Source of the DNA: Micromonospora solifontis
GTDB taxonomy: Bacteria; Actinomycetota; Actinomycetes; Mycobacteriales; Micromonosporaceae
Direction of reading: 5' to 3'
Assembly: GCF_003725545.1 (NCBI RefSeq)
Contig: NZ_RJLN01000009.1
Span: 37,815 to 101,814 of the forward strand
Length of the DNA stretch: 64,000 nucleotides
The notes under the pieces were generated by a model. The model ran no database searches and was not told the origin of the DNA. It worked only from the letters and a program-made list of their open reading frames with translations. The position numbers and the translations under genes are program-made. Positions 35,101 through 43,801 of this stretch are shown here, one piece after another; position 1 is the stretch's first letter; each line of letters starts with the position of its first letter.

Positions 35101-37563
35101 GGCCAGGAAGATCCGGAACACGGCGGCTTCCAGCTCGGGGGAGCGCTCCAGGTCGGTGACCCCGTAGTGGCCGAGCGCCTTGGCGAGCCGCGCCTGGAAC
35201 GCGGCCGGCAGGCCGGCCCGCTCGACGTCGAGGCTCTGCAGGTAGGTGTGGAAGTGCTCGCGGGCGGTGTGGATGTGGCCGGGGCCGCCGTCCTCGCCCG
35301 AGGGCCGGTTGCGGCTCAGCTCGGCGAGGTCGGCGAACACGTCGAGCAGGTCGAGTTCCTCGGCCAGCGGCCGGTGGCCCGCCTCGACCGCCGCGCGGCG
35401 GGCGGCGAGGTAGCCGTCGAGCACCCGACGCTCGTCGTGCGGGTCGACGTCGAAGCCGAGCAGCAGGCCGCACAGGTCCTCCCGACCCCGCCGGGCGCGG
35501 GCGCGCGCCGGCAGCTCCGCGGCCGGGGTGGGCAGGTCCACCTCGACGGACCCACCGGTCGGGTCGGCCGCGGTCTCGGCGGCCTCGTCGGCGATCGGTT
35601 CCAGCCGCAGCAGCGGCGCCCCGGCCTCCACCTGGCTGCCGACCGACACCGAGCATTCCTTCAACCGGGCCTTGAACGGTGCCCGCAGCACCGTCTCCAT
35701 CTTCATGGCCTCCAGCACCAGGACCGGCGCGCCCGCCTCGACCTCGGCGCCGACCGCCAGCGGCGTGGCCACGACCAGCGCGGGCATGGGGGAACGGAGG
35801 ACGCCGCCCTCGTCCCGGCTGACCCGGTGCGTCACGCCGTCGACCTCGACCAGGTGCACCGCGCCGTGCGTCCCGGTGAGCAGGCGGTGCCGGGCGCCGT
35901 TGACCACGATCTGCCCGGTGTGCCGGTCGAAGCGGTCCAGCTCGACGTCGGCGGTGCGGACGTCGCCGCCCGCCTCGATGCCGACCCGGAACCGGTGCGC
36001 GCCGACCCGCGCCACGCGCAGGCGGTAACCGACGCCCCGCAGCTTGAGGTCCAGCGGCCCGCCACTCTTGTGCTGCACCTGCGGGCGCCCGCCGGCCGCC
36101 GTCGACAGCAGCCGCTGCCGCTCGACGCGCTCCTCCTCCTCGTACGCCTCGATCGCGGCGGCCGCGAGCGCGACGCCGGAGTGCCGGTGCGCGACCAGCC
36201 GCCCCTCGCCGCGGACCCGGTCGATCCAGCCGGTGTCCGCGCTGGCGTCGATCACCTCGGGCTGGTCGAGCAGGTCCAGCACGAAGCTCTTGTTCGTCGC
36301 GCCGCCCTCGATGACCACCGTGGTGTTCGCCATCGCGCGGCGCAGCCGGCCGAGCGCCTCGTCGCGGTCGGCGCCGTAGGCGATGATCTTCGCGATCATC
36401 GAGTCGAAGTCGGCGGGGATGGTGTCGCCCTCGCTGACGCCGGTGTCCACCCGGATGCCCGGCCCGGAGGGCAGGACCAGCCGCGCGATCCGGCCGGGGG
36501 AGGGCGCGAAGTCGCGGTCGGGGTCCTCGGCGTTCAGCCGGGCCTCGATGGCGTGCCCGCGCTCCACCGGCGGCCGACCCTCGAGCCGGCCGCCGGAGGC
36601 GACGTGCAGCTGCGCCTTGACCAGGTCGAACCCGGTGGTCGACTCGGTGATCGGGTGCTCGACCTGCAGGCGGGTGTTGACCTCGAGGAACGCGAACAGC
36701 CGGTCACCCGGGTGGTAGAGGAACTCGACTGTCGCCGCGCCCCGGTAGCCGACCGCGACGGCGAGCCGCTCGGCCGACGTCTTCAGCTCGGCGGCCTGCT
36801 CCGGGCTGAGCACCGGCGACGCCGACTCCTCGATGATCTTCTGGTTGCGCCGCTGCACCGAGCAGTCGCGGACACCGAGCGCCCACGCGGTGCCCTGGCC
36901 GTCGGCGATCACCTGCACCTCGACGTGCCGCGCGCCGGTGACCAGGCGCTCCAGGAACACCACGCCGCTGCCGAACGCCCGCGCCGCCTCCTGGCTGGTG
37001 CGCTCGTACGCGTCGGCGAGCTCGCTCTCGGTCGTGATCACGCGGATGCCGCGCCCACCGCCACCGGCGGTCGCCTTGAGCATCAGCGGGTAGCCGATCT
37101 CGGCCGCCGCCGCCAGGGCGGCGTCGAGGGTCTCCACCGCGCCCCGGCTCCACGGCGCGACCGGCACGCCGACCTCCTCGGCGATCAGCTTCGCGCCGAT
37201 CTTGTCGCCGAGCTTGCGCATGGCGTCCGCGCTCGGCCCGACGAAGGTGACGCCGACCTTCTCGCACAGCTCCGCGAAGGCCGGGTCCTCGGCGACGAAG
37301 CCCCAGCCGACCCACGCGGCGTCGGCCCCGGTCGCCACCAGCGCGCGCTCCAGCACCGCCAGGTCGAGGTACGGGCGGGCGGAGGCGGGCCCCAGGTCGT
37401 ACGCGATGTCGGCCTCACGCACGAAGGTGGCCGTGCGATCGACGTCGGTGTACAGGGCGACGGTCTCGATCCGGGCGCCGGTCTCCGCGGCCAACTCCCG
37501 GACGGCGTGGATGAGCCGCATCGCGGCCTCTCCACGGTTGACGATGGCGATACGGCGGAACAC
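32101..37563 (-). CDS. Single-chain acyl-CoA (acetyl/propionyl-CoA) carboxylase
   Basis: This 1820-residue biotin enzyme combines all carboxylase functions in one chain. Residues ~1-450 are biotin carboxylase (VNRGEAAMRLI, the ATP-grasp loop KATAGGGGRGIRV, EVNTRLQVEHPITE). Residues ~590-660 are a biotinyl domain with EAMKMET, the biotinylated lysine being K621. A long middle part (~690-1300) resembles the central region of eukaryotic acetyl-CoA carboxylase. Residues ~1330-1820 are carboxyltransferase (SMTSGTENMDWVAAALKRIVEF, EDNFGIGGYDRVMGPNG, SRYHGGAFVVFSKALNPN). The fusion order matches eukaryotic multidomain ACC, not the split subunits usual in bacteria. It would make malonyl- or methylmalonyl-CoA for fatty acids or polyketides; acyl specificity cannot be read here. 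GTG 37563 has GGAGGGG eight bases upstream. Confidence 0.92.
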   Translation of the reverse strand: MFRRIAIVNRGEAAMRLIHAVRELAAETGARIETVALYTDVDRTATFVREADIAYDLGPASARPYLDLAVLERALVATGADAAWVGWGFVAEDPAFAELCEKVGVTFVGPSADAMRKLGDKIGAKLIAEEVGVPVAPWSRGAVETLDAALAAAAEIGYPLMLKATAGGGGRGIRVITTESELADAYERTSQEAARAFGSGVVFLERLVTGARHVEVQVIADGQGTAWALGVRDCSVQRRNQKIIEESASPVLSPEQAAELKTSAERLAVAVGYRGAATVEFLYHPGDRLFAFLEVNTRLQVEHPITESTTGFDLVKAQLHVASGGRLEGRPPVERGHAIEARLNAEDPDRDFAPSPGRIARLVLPSGPGIRVDTGVSEGDTIPADFDSMIAKIIAYGADRDEALGRLRRAMANTTVVIEGGATNKSFVLDLLDQPEVIDASADTGWIDRVRGEGRLVAHRHSGVALAAAAIEAYEEEERVERQRLLSTAAGGRPQVQHKSGGPLDLKLRGVGYRLRVARVGAHRFRVGIEAGGDVRTADVELDRFDRHTGQIVVNGARHRLLTGTHGAVHLVEVDGVTHRVSRDEGGVLRSPMPALVVATPLAVGAEVEAGAPVLVLEAMKMETVLRAPFKARLKECSVSVGSQVEAGAPLLRLEPIADEAAETAADPTGGSVEVDLPTPAAELPARARARRGREDLCGLLLGFDVDPHDERRVLDGYLAARRAAVEAGHRPLAEELDLLDVFADLAELSRNRPSGEDGGPGHIHTAREHFHTYLQSLDVERAGLPAAFQARLAKALGHYGVTDLERSPELEAAVFRIFLAQQRASADAAVVAALLRVWLREPAPDDTLREPAGLALERLIAATQVRFPVVADLARGVVFAWFAQPLLRRNRARVYAQVRKHLRHLDAHPDAPDRDERVAEMVRSTEPLVRLLGQRLVRDHLDNTVMLEVLTRRYYGNKALTRVRTAQVADCAFVVAERAESSVVSAAVRFESLGEALRRLAELAAGEGTVVADIYLAWENQPADFDAMVAALQEVIDGHPLPPQVRRLTTTVAGRGGAVMHHHFTFRPSGTGMVEDRLIRGLHPYIAQRMQLERLRKFDLTRLPSADEEVYLFQGVARENPSDQRLIAFAQVRDLTELREQDGRLVALPTTEDAVAACLDSIRRAQAQRPSKSRFQTNRIVIYVWPPSELTRAEMEVIAGRIRPTTVGAGLEEILLIGRQRDRRTGALTKIAVRISFDVTGRATLTVGEPSDAPVEPLDDYRLKVLRASSRNTVYPYELTGLLGDFVEHDLDEKHELVPVERPKGHNTAAIVAGVVSTPTERHPQGVTRVVLLGDPTKSLGALSEPECRRVIAALDLAERMGVPLEWYALSAGARISMTSGTENMDWVAAALKRIVEFTQAGGEINIVVAGITVGAQPYWNAEATMLMHTKGILVMTPDSAMVLTGKQSLDFSGGVSAEDNFGIGGYDRVMGPNGQAQYWAPDLPAARDVLMAHYDHTYVAPGEDAPRRAATTDPVDRDITDFPHAVPGSDFSTVGEIFSAQANPDRKKPFDIRTVMRALSDQDHPVLERWAGMADAETAVVQDVHLGGIPVCLLGIESRSVPRRGFPPTDGPDTYTAGTLFPRSSKKAARAINAASGNRPLVVLANLSGFDGSPESMRKLQLEYGAEIGRAIVNFRGPIVFCVISRYHGGAFVVFSKALNPNMTVLALEGSFASVLGGAPAAAVVFAGDVNARTAADPRVQELQARVAAAAGADRAALTAELDELRASVRAEKLGEVAAEFDRVHSIQRAVEVGSVDAVVRAAELRPRIIEAIEARLR

Positions 37564-37810
37564 CCGACCGACCCCTCCGGTAGACAGCTAGGTACGCGCC
37601 GCGAGTCCGCGAACCCCGGCAGTGATCACCTTTCCGCGTGCCGGCGGGCAGCGCCATGTCGTAACCACCGAACCGGAGAGGGCGGCAGTTGTAGGAACCC
37701 CACAAAACTTTTTGGCTGCCCCGCCGCTGTCCGGGAGCGGACGGATGGCGGTGCGGGCCGGTGCCCAAGCGCGAGGTGCATGTCGCGACCGGAGTGGGCA
37801 GACTGGGCCG

Positions 37811-39448
37811 ATGCCCGCCACCCATCGCCGTCGCCGTACCCCGAAACTCGTCGCGGTGGTCGCCGCGTTCGCGATGGCGGTCGGGCTCGGCGGCTGGTCG
37901 CTGCGGGACCGGTTCGGCGCCGCCGGCGGGACGTCGGCGGCGGACGACTCCGCCGCCGTCAGCACGCCGCGCGGCGGCGGCCCGGCGGGCTGCGCCGGCC
38001 GGCCGGTCCAGGCGCCCCGCGAGCTGCGCGGTATGTGGATCACGACGGTCAACAACATCGACTGGCCGAGCCGGCCCGGGCTGCCCGCCGAGACGGTACG
38101 GGCGGAGTTCCGCGGCTGGCTGGACCTGGCGGTGCGGCGCAACCACAACGCGGTCTTCGTGCACGTGCGGCCCAGCGGGGACGCGCTCTGGCCGTCGGCG
38201 TACGCGCCGTGGTCCCAGTGGCTGACCGGCCGTCAGGACAGCCAGGACCCCGGCTGGGATCCGATGGCGTTCATGGTCGCCGAGGCGCACGCCCGCAACC
38301 TGGAGTTCCACGCCTGGTTCAACCCGTACCGGGGCGGGCAGCCGGCCACCGTCGGCGGACCCGGTCCCCGGCTGGACCGGCTCGCACCGAGCCATCCGCT
38401 GCGCCAGCACCCCGACTGGGTGGTCACCTACCCCAGCGCCGACCGGCCCGGCAGCCGCCTCTACTTCAACCCGGGCGTCCCCGCGGCGCGCCGGTTCGTC
38501 GAGGACTCGATGCTGGAGGCGGTCCAGCGGTACGACATCGACGGGGTGCACTTCGACGACTTCTTCTACCCGTACCCGGAGGCCGGGCAGGACTTCCCGG
38601 ACGGCGCCGCGTTCGCCCGGTACGGCCGCGGGTTCACCGACAAGCGCGCCTGGCGGCGGGACAACGTGAACACGCTGGTGCGGGAGATGAGCGAGCGGAT
38701 CAAGGCGATCAAGCCGTGGGTGAAGTTCGGCATCAGCCCGTTCGGCATCTGGCGCAACAAGGGCACCGACCCGGCCGGCTCGGCGACCGCGGGCCTGCAG
38801 AGCTACGACGACATCTACGCCGACACCCGGCTCTGGGTACGGCAGCAGTGGCTGGACTACGTCGTGCCGCAGCTCTACTGGACCATCGGGTTCGCCAAGG
38901 CCGACTACGCCCGGCTGCTGCCCTGGTGGGCGGCCACCGTGAAGGGCACCCGGGTGCAGCTCTACATCGGCCAGGCCGACTACCGGGTGGGGGAGCGCGG
39001 CGCCTGGCGTGACCCGGCCGAGCTGGACCGCCAGCTCGCGCTCAACCACCGGTACGGGGTCAGCGGGAGCGTGCACTTCAGCGCCCGGCAGGTGCGTGCC
39101 GACAAGCTCGGCGCGGTCAGCCGGTACAGCCGGGCGCACTACGCCGGTCCGGCGCTGCTGCCCCCGATGGCGCACCTGCCGGCCGCGCCGCCGGCCGCAC
39201 CCACGCTCACCGGCGCGCGCCGCGACGACACCGGCGGTGTGGCGGTGAGCTGGCGCGGGGGCGGCGCGACCAGCTACGCGGTCTACCGGCTCGACGGCGA
39301 GGTCGCCCGGCTCGTCGGCACCACCCGCGCCACCGGCTGGGTGGATCGCGCCGCCCCGGCCGGCCGCCCGCTGTCCTACTGCGTGTCCGGACTGGATCGC
39401 AGCGGGAACGAGGGCGGGTTCAGCGCGCCGGCGTCCGTCGCCGGGTAG
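37811..39448 (+). CDS. Secreted GHL10-type (DUF187) glycoside hydrolase-like protein
   Basis: This ~545-residue protein has an Arg-rich N-terminus followed by a hydrophobic segment (~10-27), a signal peptide or membrane anchor, so it acts outside the cytoplasm. The catalytic-type TIM barrel (~55-430) is recognised by ELRGMWITTVNNIDWPS, FVHVRPSGDALWPSAYAPWS, FHAWFNPYRG, DGVHFDDFFYPYP and FGISPFGIWRNKG. These patterns belong to the YngK/DUF187 family (GHL10), suggested to cleave glycans in the cell wall or environment. The last ~90 residues form a fibronectin-III-like domain. ATG 37811 is chosen because upstream in-frame codons give no sensible signal peptide. It is divergent from the carboxylase gene, with a 247-base spacer. 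Confidence 0.87.
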   Translation: MPATHRRRRTPKLVAVVAAFAMAVGLGGWSLRDRFGAAGGTSAADDSAAVSTPRGGGPAGCAGRPVQAPRELRGMWITTVNNIDWPSRPGLPAETVRAEFRGWLDLAVRRNHNAVFVHVRPSGDALWPSAYAPWSQWLTGRQDSQDPGWDPMAFMVAEAHARNLEFHAWFNPYRGGQPATVGGPGPRLDRLAPSHPLRQHPDWVVTYPSADRPGSRLYFNPGVPAARRFVEDSMLEAVQRYDIDGVHFDDFFYPYPEAGQDFPDGAAFARYGRGFTDKRAWRRDNVNTLVREMSERIKAIKPWVKFGISPFGIWRNKGTDPAGSATAGLQSYDDIYADTRLWVRQQWLDYVVPQLYWTIGFAKADYARLLPWWAATVKGTRVQLYIGQADYRVGERGAWRDPAELDRQLALNHRYGVSGSVHFSARQVRADKLGAVSRYSRAHYAGPALLPPMAHLPAAPPAAPTLTGARRDDTGGVAVSWRGGGATSYAVYRLDGEVARLVGTTRATGWVDRAAPAGRPLSYCVSGLDRSGNEGGFSAPASVAG

Positions 39449-39529
39449 CGCCAGGCGCGCCGGTCGGGCCCGGGTCGCGGCCAGGGCCAGGGCGGCGACG
39501 GTGGGGCCCGCGGCCCTAGGCTGGGGCCC

Positions 39530-39697
39530 ATGATCCATCCGCAGCCGCGGCCCGTCGCGCTCCCGGCAGGTCGGTCCTGCCGCGCGGGCGCCCCGAGCGG
39601 AACCGACCGCTGCGGGAGCCGACGACCGCCCCCGGCCGGCGCCGATGCCCGCTCCTCGTCGGCTCCGGCGCCGGACGGCCCCGGGGTGACGCGGTGA
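39530..39697 (+). CDS. Possible leaderless 55-residue ORF coupled to the ion-channel gene
   Basis: ATG 39530 lies seven bases after a TAGGCT -10-like box (39517-39522), the arrangement of a leaderless transcript, and the stop overlaps the channel's GTG start in GTGA. The encoded peptide is basic and Pro/Ala-rich with two cysteines and resembles no known family. It may serve only to couple translation to the channel gene, whose own ribosome site is weak. GC-rich DNA gives many chance ORFs, so confidence is low. Confidence 0.35.
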   Translation: MIHPQPRPVALPAGRSCRAGAPSGTDRCGSRRPPPAGADARSSSAPAPDGPGVTR

Positions 39698-40647
39698 GCG
39701 TCCGGCCGGCGCCGCGTCAGCGAGGCGTCGCGCCCCCGTCCCCGTCGCGGGTGTCGGCGTGGTGCGCACGCCTCGAGCAGTCACGCGGATTCGAGGTGGC
39801 GATCGTCATCGTCGTCGGCCTGAACGCGGTCGTGCTCGGCATCGAGACGTACCCGCACCCGGGGTCGCTCGGCACACTGCTGCGGACCCTGGAGTGGTTC
39901 TTCCGCGCGGTGTTCGTCAGCGAGATCGCGATCCGGGTGCTGGCCCACGGCAACCGACCCCAGGACTTCTTCCGGCACGGCTGGAACGTCTTCGACTTCG
40001 TCGTGATCGCCGCCGCGTTCATCCCCGGCCTGCACGGTGAGTCGCCCGCCCTGCGGGTGATCCGCATCGCCCGGGTCGTCCGGCTGGTGCGCTTCTCGCC
40101 GGGCCTGCGCACCATCGTGGCGGCCCTGCTGCGCAGCCTGCCCGGCGTCGGCGGGTTCCTCGCGCTCGCCCTGGTGACGCTCTACGTGTACGGCATGGCG
40201 GGCTGGCTCATCTTCGGCGACTCGGATCCCGAGCGGTACGGCACCATCGGCCGCGCCGCCCTGACCCTGTTCGTGCTGCTGTCCCTGGAGAATCTGCCCG
40301 AACTGATCGAGCACGGCATGGCGCTGTCGCCGTGGACCCTCGTCTACTACGTCAGCTTCGTGCTCATCACCGCCAACCTGCTGGTGAACATCCTCATCGC
40401 GGTGATCGTCAACTCGATGGAGGAGGCCCGCCGGCTGGAGATGACCGAAGGGATGGCGGCGGACGAGGACGGCGACGGCGTACCGGACGACCTCGACCGG
40501 ATCATCATCAGCCAGCGGCTGGACGACCTGCGGGCACTGGTGGCCGAGTTGGAGCGGGACCTGCGGGTGGACCGGGGAACGCCCGGCGGCCGTGGCGGCC
40601 TGCTCCGGTCAGGCGACGAACCGGGTCCGCCGTCGTCGGGCCGGTAG
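39694..40647 (+). CDS. Voltage-gated cation channel, BacNav/NaChBac-like
   Basis: This 317-residue protein has the six-helix layout of single-domain bacterial voltage-gated channels. The voltage-sensor helix S4 (~119-137, ALRVIRIARVVRLVRF) carries arginines at every third position. S1-S3 lie at ~30-110 with an acidic S2/S3 (NVFDFVVIAAAF). The pore loop between S5 and S6 contains S197-L198-E199-N200, matching the TLES-type filter of sodium-selective NaChBac relatives at the key Glu. S6 (~218-248) ends in an acidic EF-hand-like EDGDGVPDDLD and a short coiled coil (~272-292) that would hold the tetramer together. Start GTG 39694 overlaps a small ORF by 4 bases. Selectivity is inferred from the filter glutamate. 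Confidence 0.88.
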   Translation: MSVRPAPRQRGVAPPSPSRVSAWCARLEQSRGFEVAIVIVVGLNAVVLGIETYPHPGSLGTLLRTLEWFFRAVFVSEIAIRVLAHGNRPQDFFRHGWNVFDFVVIAAAFIPGLHGESPALRVIRIARVVRLVRFSPGLRTIVAALLRSLPGVGGFLALALVTLYVYGMAGWLIFGDSDPERYGTIGRAALTLFVLLSLENLPELIEHGMALSPWTLVYYVSFVLITANLLVNILIAVIVNSMEEARRLEMTEGMAADEDGDGVPDDLDRIIISQRLDDLRALVAELERDLRVDRGTPGGRGGLLRSGDEPGPPSSGR

Positions 40648-40665
40648 GAGGCCCGTGTCGTCCCC

Positions 40666-41730
40666 TCACCCCGGCCCCTGACCGGGCCGTCCGGATGCCG
40701 CCCGCCGCCGCTCCTGCTGCTCGCCGTCCCGCCGGGCGACGGATCGACCCGGCCGCTGCGCCGGAGGTCGGCCGACGGGGTGCTGCCCGGTCTCCGTGAC
40801 CACGTGCTCCGTCTCCTGGACCAGGTAGTGCGGCCGGCGTTTGGTCTCGTAGTAGATCCGGCCGATGTACTCCCCGATCACGCCGAGGATCATCATCTGG
40901 ATCCCGCCGAGACCGATCACGCTGACGATGATGGTGGTGTAGCCGGGAACGTCGATGCCCTTCTCGACCGCGTCGGCCACCACCCAGGCCATGTACCCGA
41001 CCGCGATCAGGGTGAGGAACAGGCCGGCGTAGATGGCCAGGCGCAGCGGCCGGTTGTTGAACGACAGCAGACCGTCGAACGCGTAGTTGAACAGCTTGCC
41101 GAACGTCCACCGGCTCCGCCCGGCCTGGCGGGCCTCGTTGCGGTGCGCGACCACCACGGTCCGGAACCCGATCCAGGAGAACAACCCCTTGGAGAACCGG
41201 TTGTACTCCGGCATCGCCAGCACCGCGTCCACGGCGAGCCGGGACAGCAGCCGGAAGTCCCCCGCCCCGTCCTGCAGCCGTACGTCGATCCACCAGTTGA
41301 CCAGCCGGTAGAAGGACCGCGAGGCGAGCATCCGCAGGAACCGGTCGCCGTGCCGGTCGCGGCGCGCGATCACCTGGTCGAAGCCCTGCCGGTACAGCGT
41401 CACCATCTCGGGCAGCAGCCGCGGCGGGTGCTGCAGGTCGGCGTCCATGATGACGACCGCGTCCCCGGTGGCGCGCTCGAGGCCGGCCAGCATGGCCGCC
41501 TCCTTGCCGAAGTTGCGGCTCAGCGCCGTGTAGCGCACGGACGGGTCGTCGCCGGCGAGCCGGCGCAGCGCCGCCAGGGTGCCGTCCTGGCTGCCGTCGT
41601 CGACGTACACCAGCTCGACCTCGACGTCGGGCAGTTCCGCGAGCGCCTCGGTCACCGCCGTGTGCAGGCGTTCCACGGACGCTTCCTCGTTGAAGCAGGG
41701 CACCACCACCGACAACCGCACCGTGGTCAC
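40666..41730 (-). CDS. Membrane-associated GT2 glycosyltransferase (GtrB/ArnC/dolichol-P-mannose synthase-like)
   Basis: This 354-residue protein has a cytoplasmic GT-A fold in residues ~1-230 (SVVVPCFNEEASVERL, VYVDDGSQDGT, LSRNFGKEAAMLAGL, the metal-binding IMDADLQHPP, QDGAGDFRLLSR). Two membrane helices follow (~240-262 and ~278-300), then GEYIGRIYYETKRRPHYL and a polar tail of ~45 residues. This layout is that of enzymes that move a sugar from a nucleotide donor to polyprenyl phosphate for later use outside the membrane. It ends 18 bases from the converging channel gene. The upstream polytopic membrane protein on the same strand could be its partner transferase. Confidence 0.9.
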   Translation of the reverse strand: MTTVRLSVVVPCFNEEASVERLHTAVTEALAELPDVEVELVYVDDGSQDGTLAALRRLAGDDPSVRYTALSRNFGKEAAMLAGLERATGDAVVIMDADLQHPPRLLPEMVTLYRQGFDQVIARRDRHGDRFLRMLASRSFYRLVNWWIDVRLQDGAGDFRLLSRLAVDAVLAMPEYNRFSKGLFSWIGFRTVVVAHRNEARQAGRSRWTFGKLFNYAFDGLLSFNNRPLRLAIYAGLFLTLIAVGYMAWVVADAVEKGIDVPGYTTIIVSVIGLGGIQMMILGVIGEYIGRIYYETKRRPHYLVQETEHVVTETGQHPVGRPPAQRPGRSVARRDGEQQERRRAASGRPGQGPG

Positions 41731-41790
41731 TCCGTCCGGTCCGTACCCGACGATCCGCCCCGGGCGCCGCGCCGTGCGGCGCGCGCCCGG

Positions 41791-43575
41791 TCAGAGGCGG
41801 TAGACCAGCACACCATCGAGATCCTCCCGGGTGATGCCCAGCCCGTCGACCGGCCGGGCCGCGATGCCCTCCCACGGCGTCCCGGCGGCCCGGTCGGGCA
41901 GGGCCACCACCGACCGCACCCCGATGCCGCGCAGGTACGCGACGCTGCTCGCGTCGGGGAAGGACGCGGTCGCGACCCGGGTCTGCGCCTGGGTGACGGG
42001 CTCGAAGCCGGCCAGCCCGTTGGTCACCCGGGGGAACCCGTCGGTCGTCCACAGCATGTAGAGCAGGTCACCGGTGCCGCCCGCGGGCAGCACCAGGACG
42101 GGTTCGCCGGCGGTACGCAGCGCGGCCGGTGGCGGCGGCACCACCGGGTGCGGGGTGCGGTTGACCCCCTCCAGCCCGACCAGGGCCAGCGGCACCAGCA
42201 GGGCCACCGGCGCCAGGATCCGCGGCCAGCGCCGGGCCTCCGGTCGCCGCGCCGACTCGGCGAAGACCGTCACCAGCCCGGCCGCCAGCACCGCCAGCAA
42301 CAGGCTGGTCCAGTGCATCATCCGCCCGGGCGTCCGCAGCGCGTCCCAGCCCGGCAGGTGCTTGGAGAGCGTCAGGTAGCCCGGGTCACCGTCCCCGCCG
42401 AGGGTGGCCCCCAGGCCGAGCAGGACCGTGCCGAGGACGCCGAGACCCAACGCGACCCGGTACCGGACCCGGTACACCGAGACGAACAGCCCCGCCACGC
42501 CCAACCCGATGAGCGTCATCCCGGGCAGCAACGCCATCTCGGGCGGCCAGGACAGCTGTTGGCGGGCCGCCGCGTGCGCGTCGCCCCACAACCACGAGTC
42601 GGCCGGGGCGGTGACGAAGCCCATCAGGGGCGGGGAGAACATCTCCGTCCAGTCCAGGGTCCGCCGGCCCTGCGGGTTGAGGTCGACGACCTTCAGGTAG
42701 ACCAGCCCGAGCAGCAGCGTCACCGCACCGAAGGCGAGCCCACCGGCCAGGTCCGCGAGCAGTAACCGGCGGCCGAACGGGGGTCGCTCCCGGCGCCGCC
42801 ACGACGACCAGCCGTATCCGGCGGCGGCCACCAGCACCGCGGCGAGCAGGAAGTAGACCAGCGGCAGCCCGATGCCGAAGCCCAGGCTGACCTGCCAGGC
42901 GGCGACCAGCCACCCGGCCAGCGCCCAGCCCGGCCGGCGGCGCTCCGGCCGGTACCCGTGCCGCAGGGACCAGCCGTGGCCGCGGGCCAGCATCGCCAGG
43001 CACAGCGCGATCCCGCCGCTGGACAGGATGTTCAGGTGGCCGGAATGGGCCAGCCGCCACGGCGAGTACGCCCACGCCACCCCGGCGACCGCGCCGCCCC
43101 ACCGGCCCGCCCCGAGCTGCCGGCTCAGCGCGTACGCCCCGACGAACGCCAGCGCGTGCACCAGCACGTACGCGACGTTGTAGTGGATCAGGGCGGCTTC
43201 GAAGCCGGACCCGAGCATCCCCAGCGGGGCGTAGCCGAGCAGGGTGTCGCTGTACGCGTACGTGTACGTCTCGGGGTAGAACGTGTTCGAGTTCCAGAGG
43301 TTGGCCGGGTCGGTGAGCACCGCGTGCCCCGCCCAGGCGATCTGCCATGCCTGCAGCGTCGGGTCGCCGAGGTCGCCCGGAACGGTGCTGGCCGGGTGCC
43401 GCAGCGTCGGCCAGGTCAGCACGACCGCCAGCAGCAGCCCGCCGAGCGCCGCCAGCGTCCATTCGTGGCGCAGCCAGCGCCACCGGGTCCACCCGCGCCG
43501 TTCGGGAGCAGGGGGAATCTCGCTGGAGCCGGCGGTCTCGGTGGTCGGCCGGGCGTCGGTGGAGCCGGTGGTCAT
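41791..43575 (-). CDS. Polytopic membrane protein, GT-C/YfhO-like
   Basis: This ~594-residue protein has an N-terminal polar stretch and roughly 11-12 hydrophobic segments between ~35 and ~470, then an extracytoplasmic domain (~480-594). After the first helix lies a loop with VPGDLGDPTLQAWQIAWAGHAV, like the D-containing first loop of GT-C glycosyltransferases that use polyprenyl-phosphate sugars. The C-terminal part (VLPAGGTGDLLYMLW, FPRVTNGLAGFEP) resembles YfhO-type proteins. The role is probably transfer of a lipid-linked sugar outside the membrane, fitting the GT2 enzyme encoded 60 bases downstream. ATG 43575 is preferred over longer in-frame starts because the N-terminus then begins just before the first helix. 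Confidence 0.8.
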   Translation of the reverse strand: MTTGSTDARPTTETAGSSEIPPAPERRGWTRWRWLRHEWTLAALGGLLLAVVLTWPTLRHPASTVPGDLGDPTLQAWQIAWAGHAVLTDPANLWNSNTFYPETYTYAYSDTLLGYAPLGMLGSGFEAALIHYNVAYVLVHALAFVGAYALSRQLGAGRWGGAVAGVAWAYSPWRLAHSGHLNILSSGGIALCLAMLARGHGWSLRHGYRPERRRPGWALAGWLVAAWQVSLGFGIGLPLVYFLLAAVLVAAAGYGWSSWRRRERPPFGRRLLLADLAGGLAFGAVTLLLGLVYLKVVDLNPQGRRTLDWTEMFSPPLMGFVTAPADSWLWGDAHAAARQQLSWPPEMALLPGMTLIGLGVAGLFVSVYRVRYRVALGLGVLGTVLLGLGATLGGDGDPGYLTLSKHLPGWDALRTPGRMMHWTSLLLAVLAAGLVTVFAESARRPEARRWPRILAPVALLVPLALVGLEGVNRTPHPVVPPPPAALRTAGEPVLVLPAGGTGDLLYMLWTTDGFPRVTNGLAGFEPVTQAQTRVATASFPDASSVAYLRGIGVRSVVALPDRAAGTPWEGIAARPVDGLGITREDLDGVLVYRL

Positions 43576-43681
43576 GCGGATAGATGCTTCCCGATCAGCC
43601 TGGCGTTGTCGATCAGCCGTCCGCACTGTGGGCCGCTGGCCGGACGTCGGGCACCCGGGGGCCCGGAGCCTACTATCGACG

Positions 43682-43718
43682 ATTATAGATTGATAATGTT
43701 TGGAATCTAGACTTAATG
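43682..43718. promoter_or_regulatory. AT-rich divergent promoter region
   Basis: This AT-rich island in otherwise very GC-rich DNA lies between the membrane-protein gene (minus) and the DUF2804 gene (plus). The minus strand reads TATAAT exactly at 43682-43687; the plus strand has TTGATA at 43690-43695 with TTAATG at 43713-43718 (17-base spacer). Individual boxes are motif guesses, but the base composition marks a regulatory spacer. Confidence 0.4.
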
Positions 43719-43801
43719 TCGCGGGTGCGCGGCGGGCGGATGGCCCGGTGCGCGGCCTGTCCACCGCGGGCTCGGCGCCCGCGCGACCCTCAAGGAGCAA
43801 C

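Noticed and set aside
39694..40647. Potassium-channel annotation for the voltage-gated channel
   Set aside because: No TVGYG filter is present; the pore loop carries S-L-E-N, which fits the sodium/calcium-type bacterial family.
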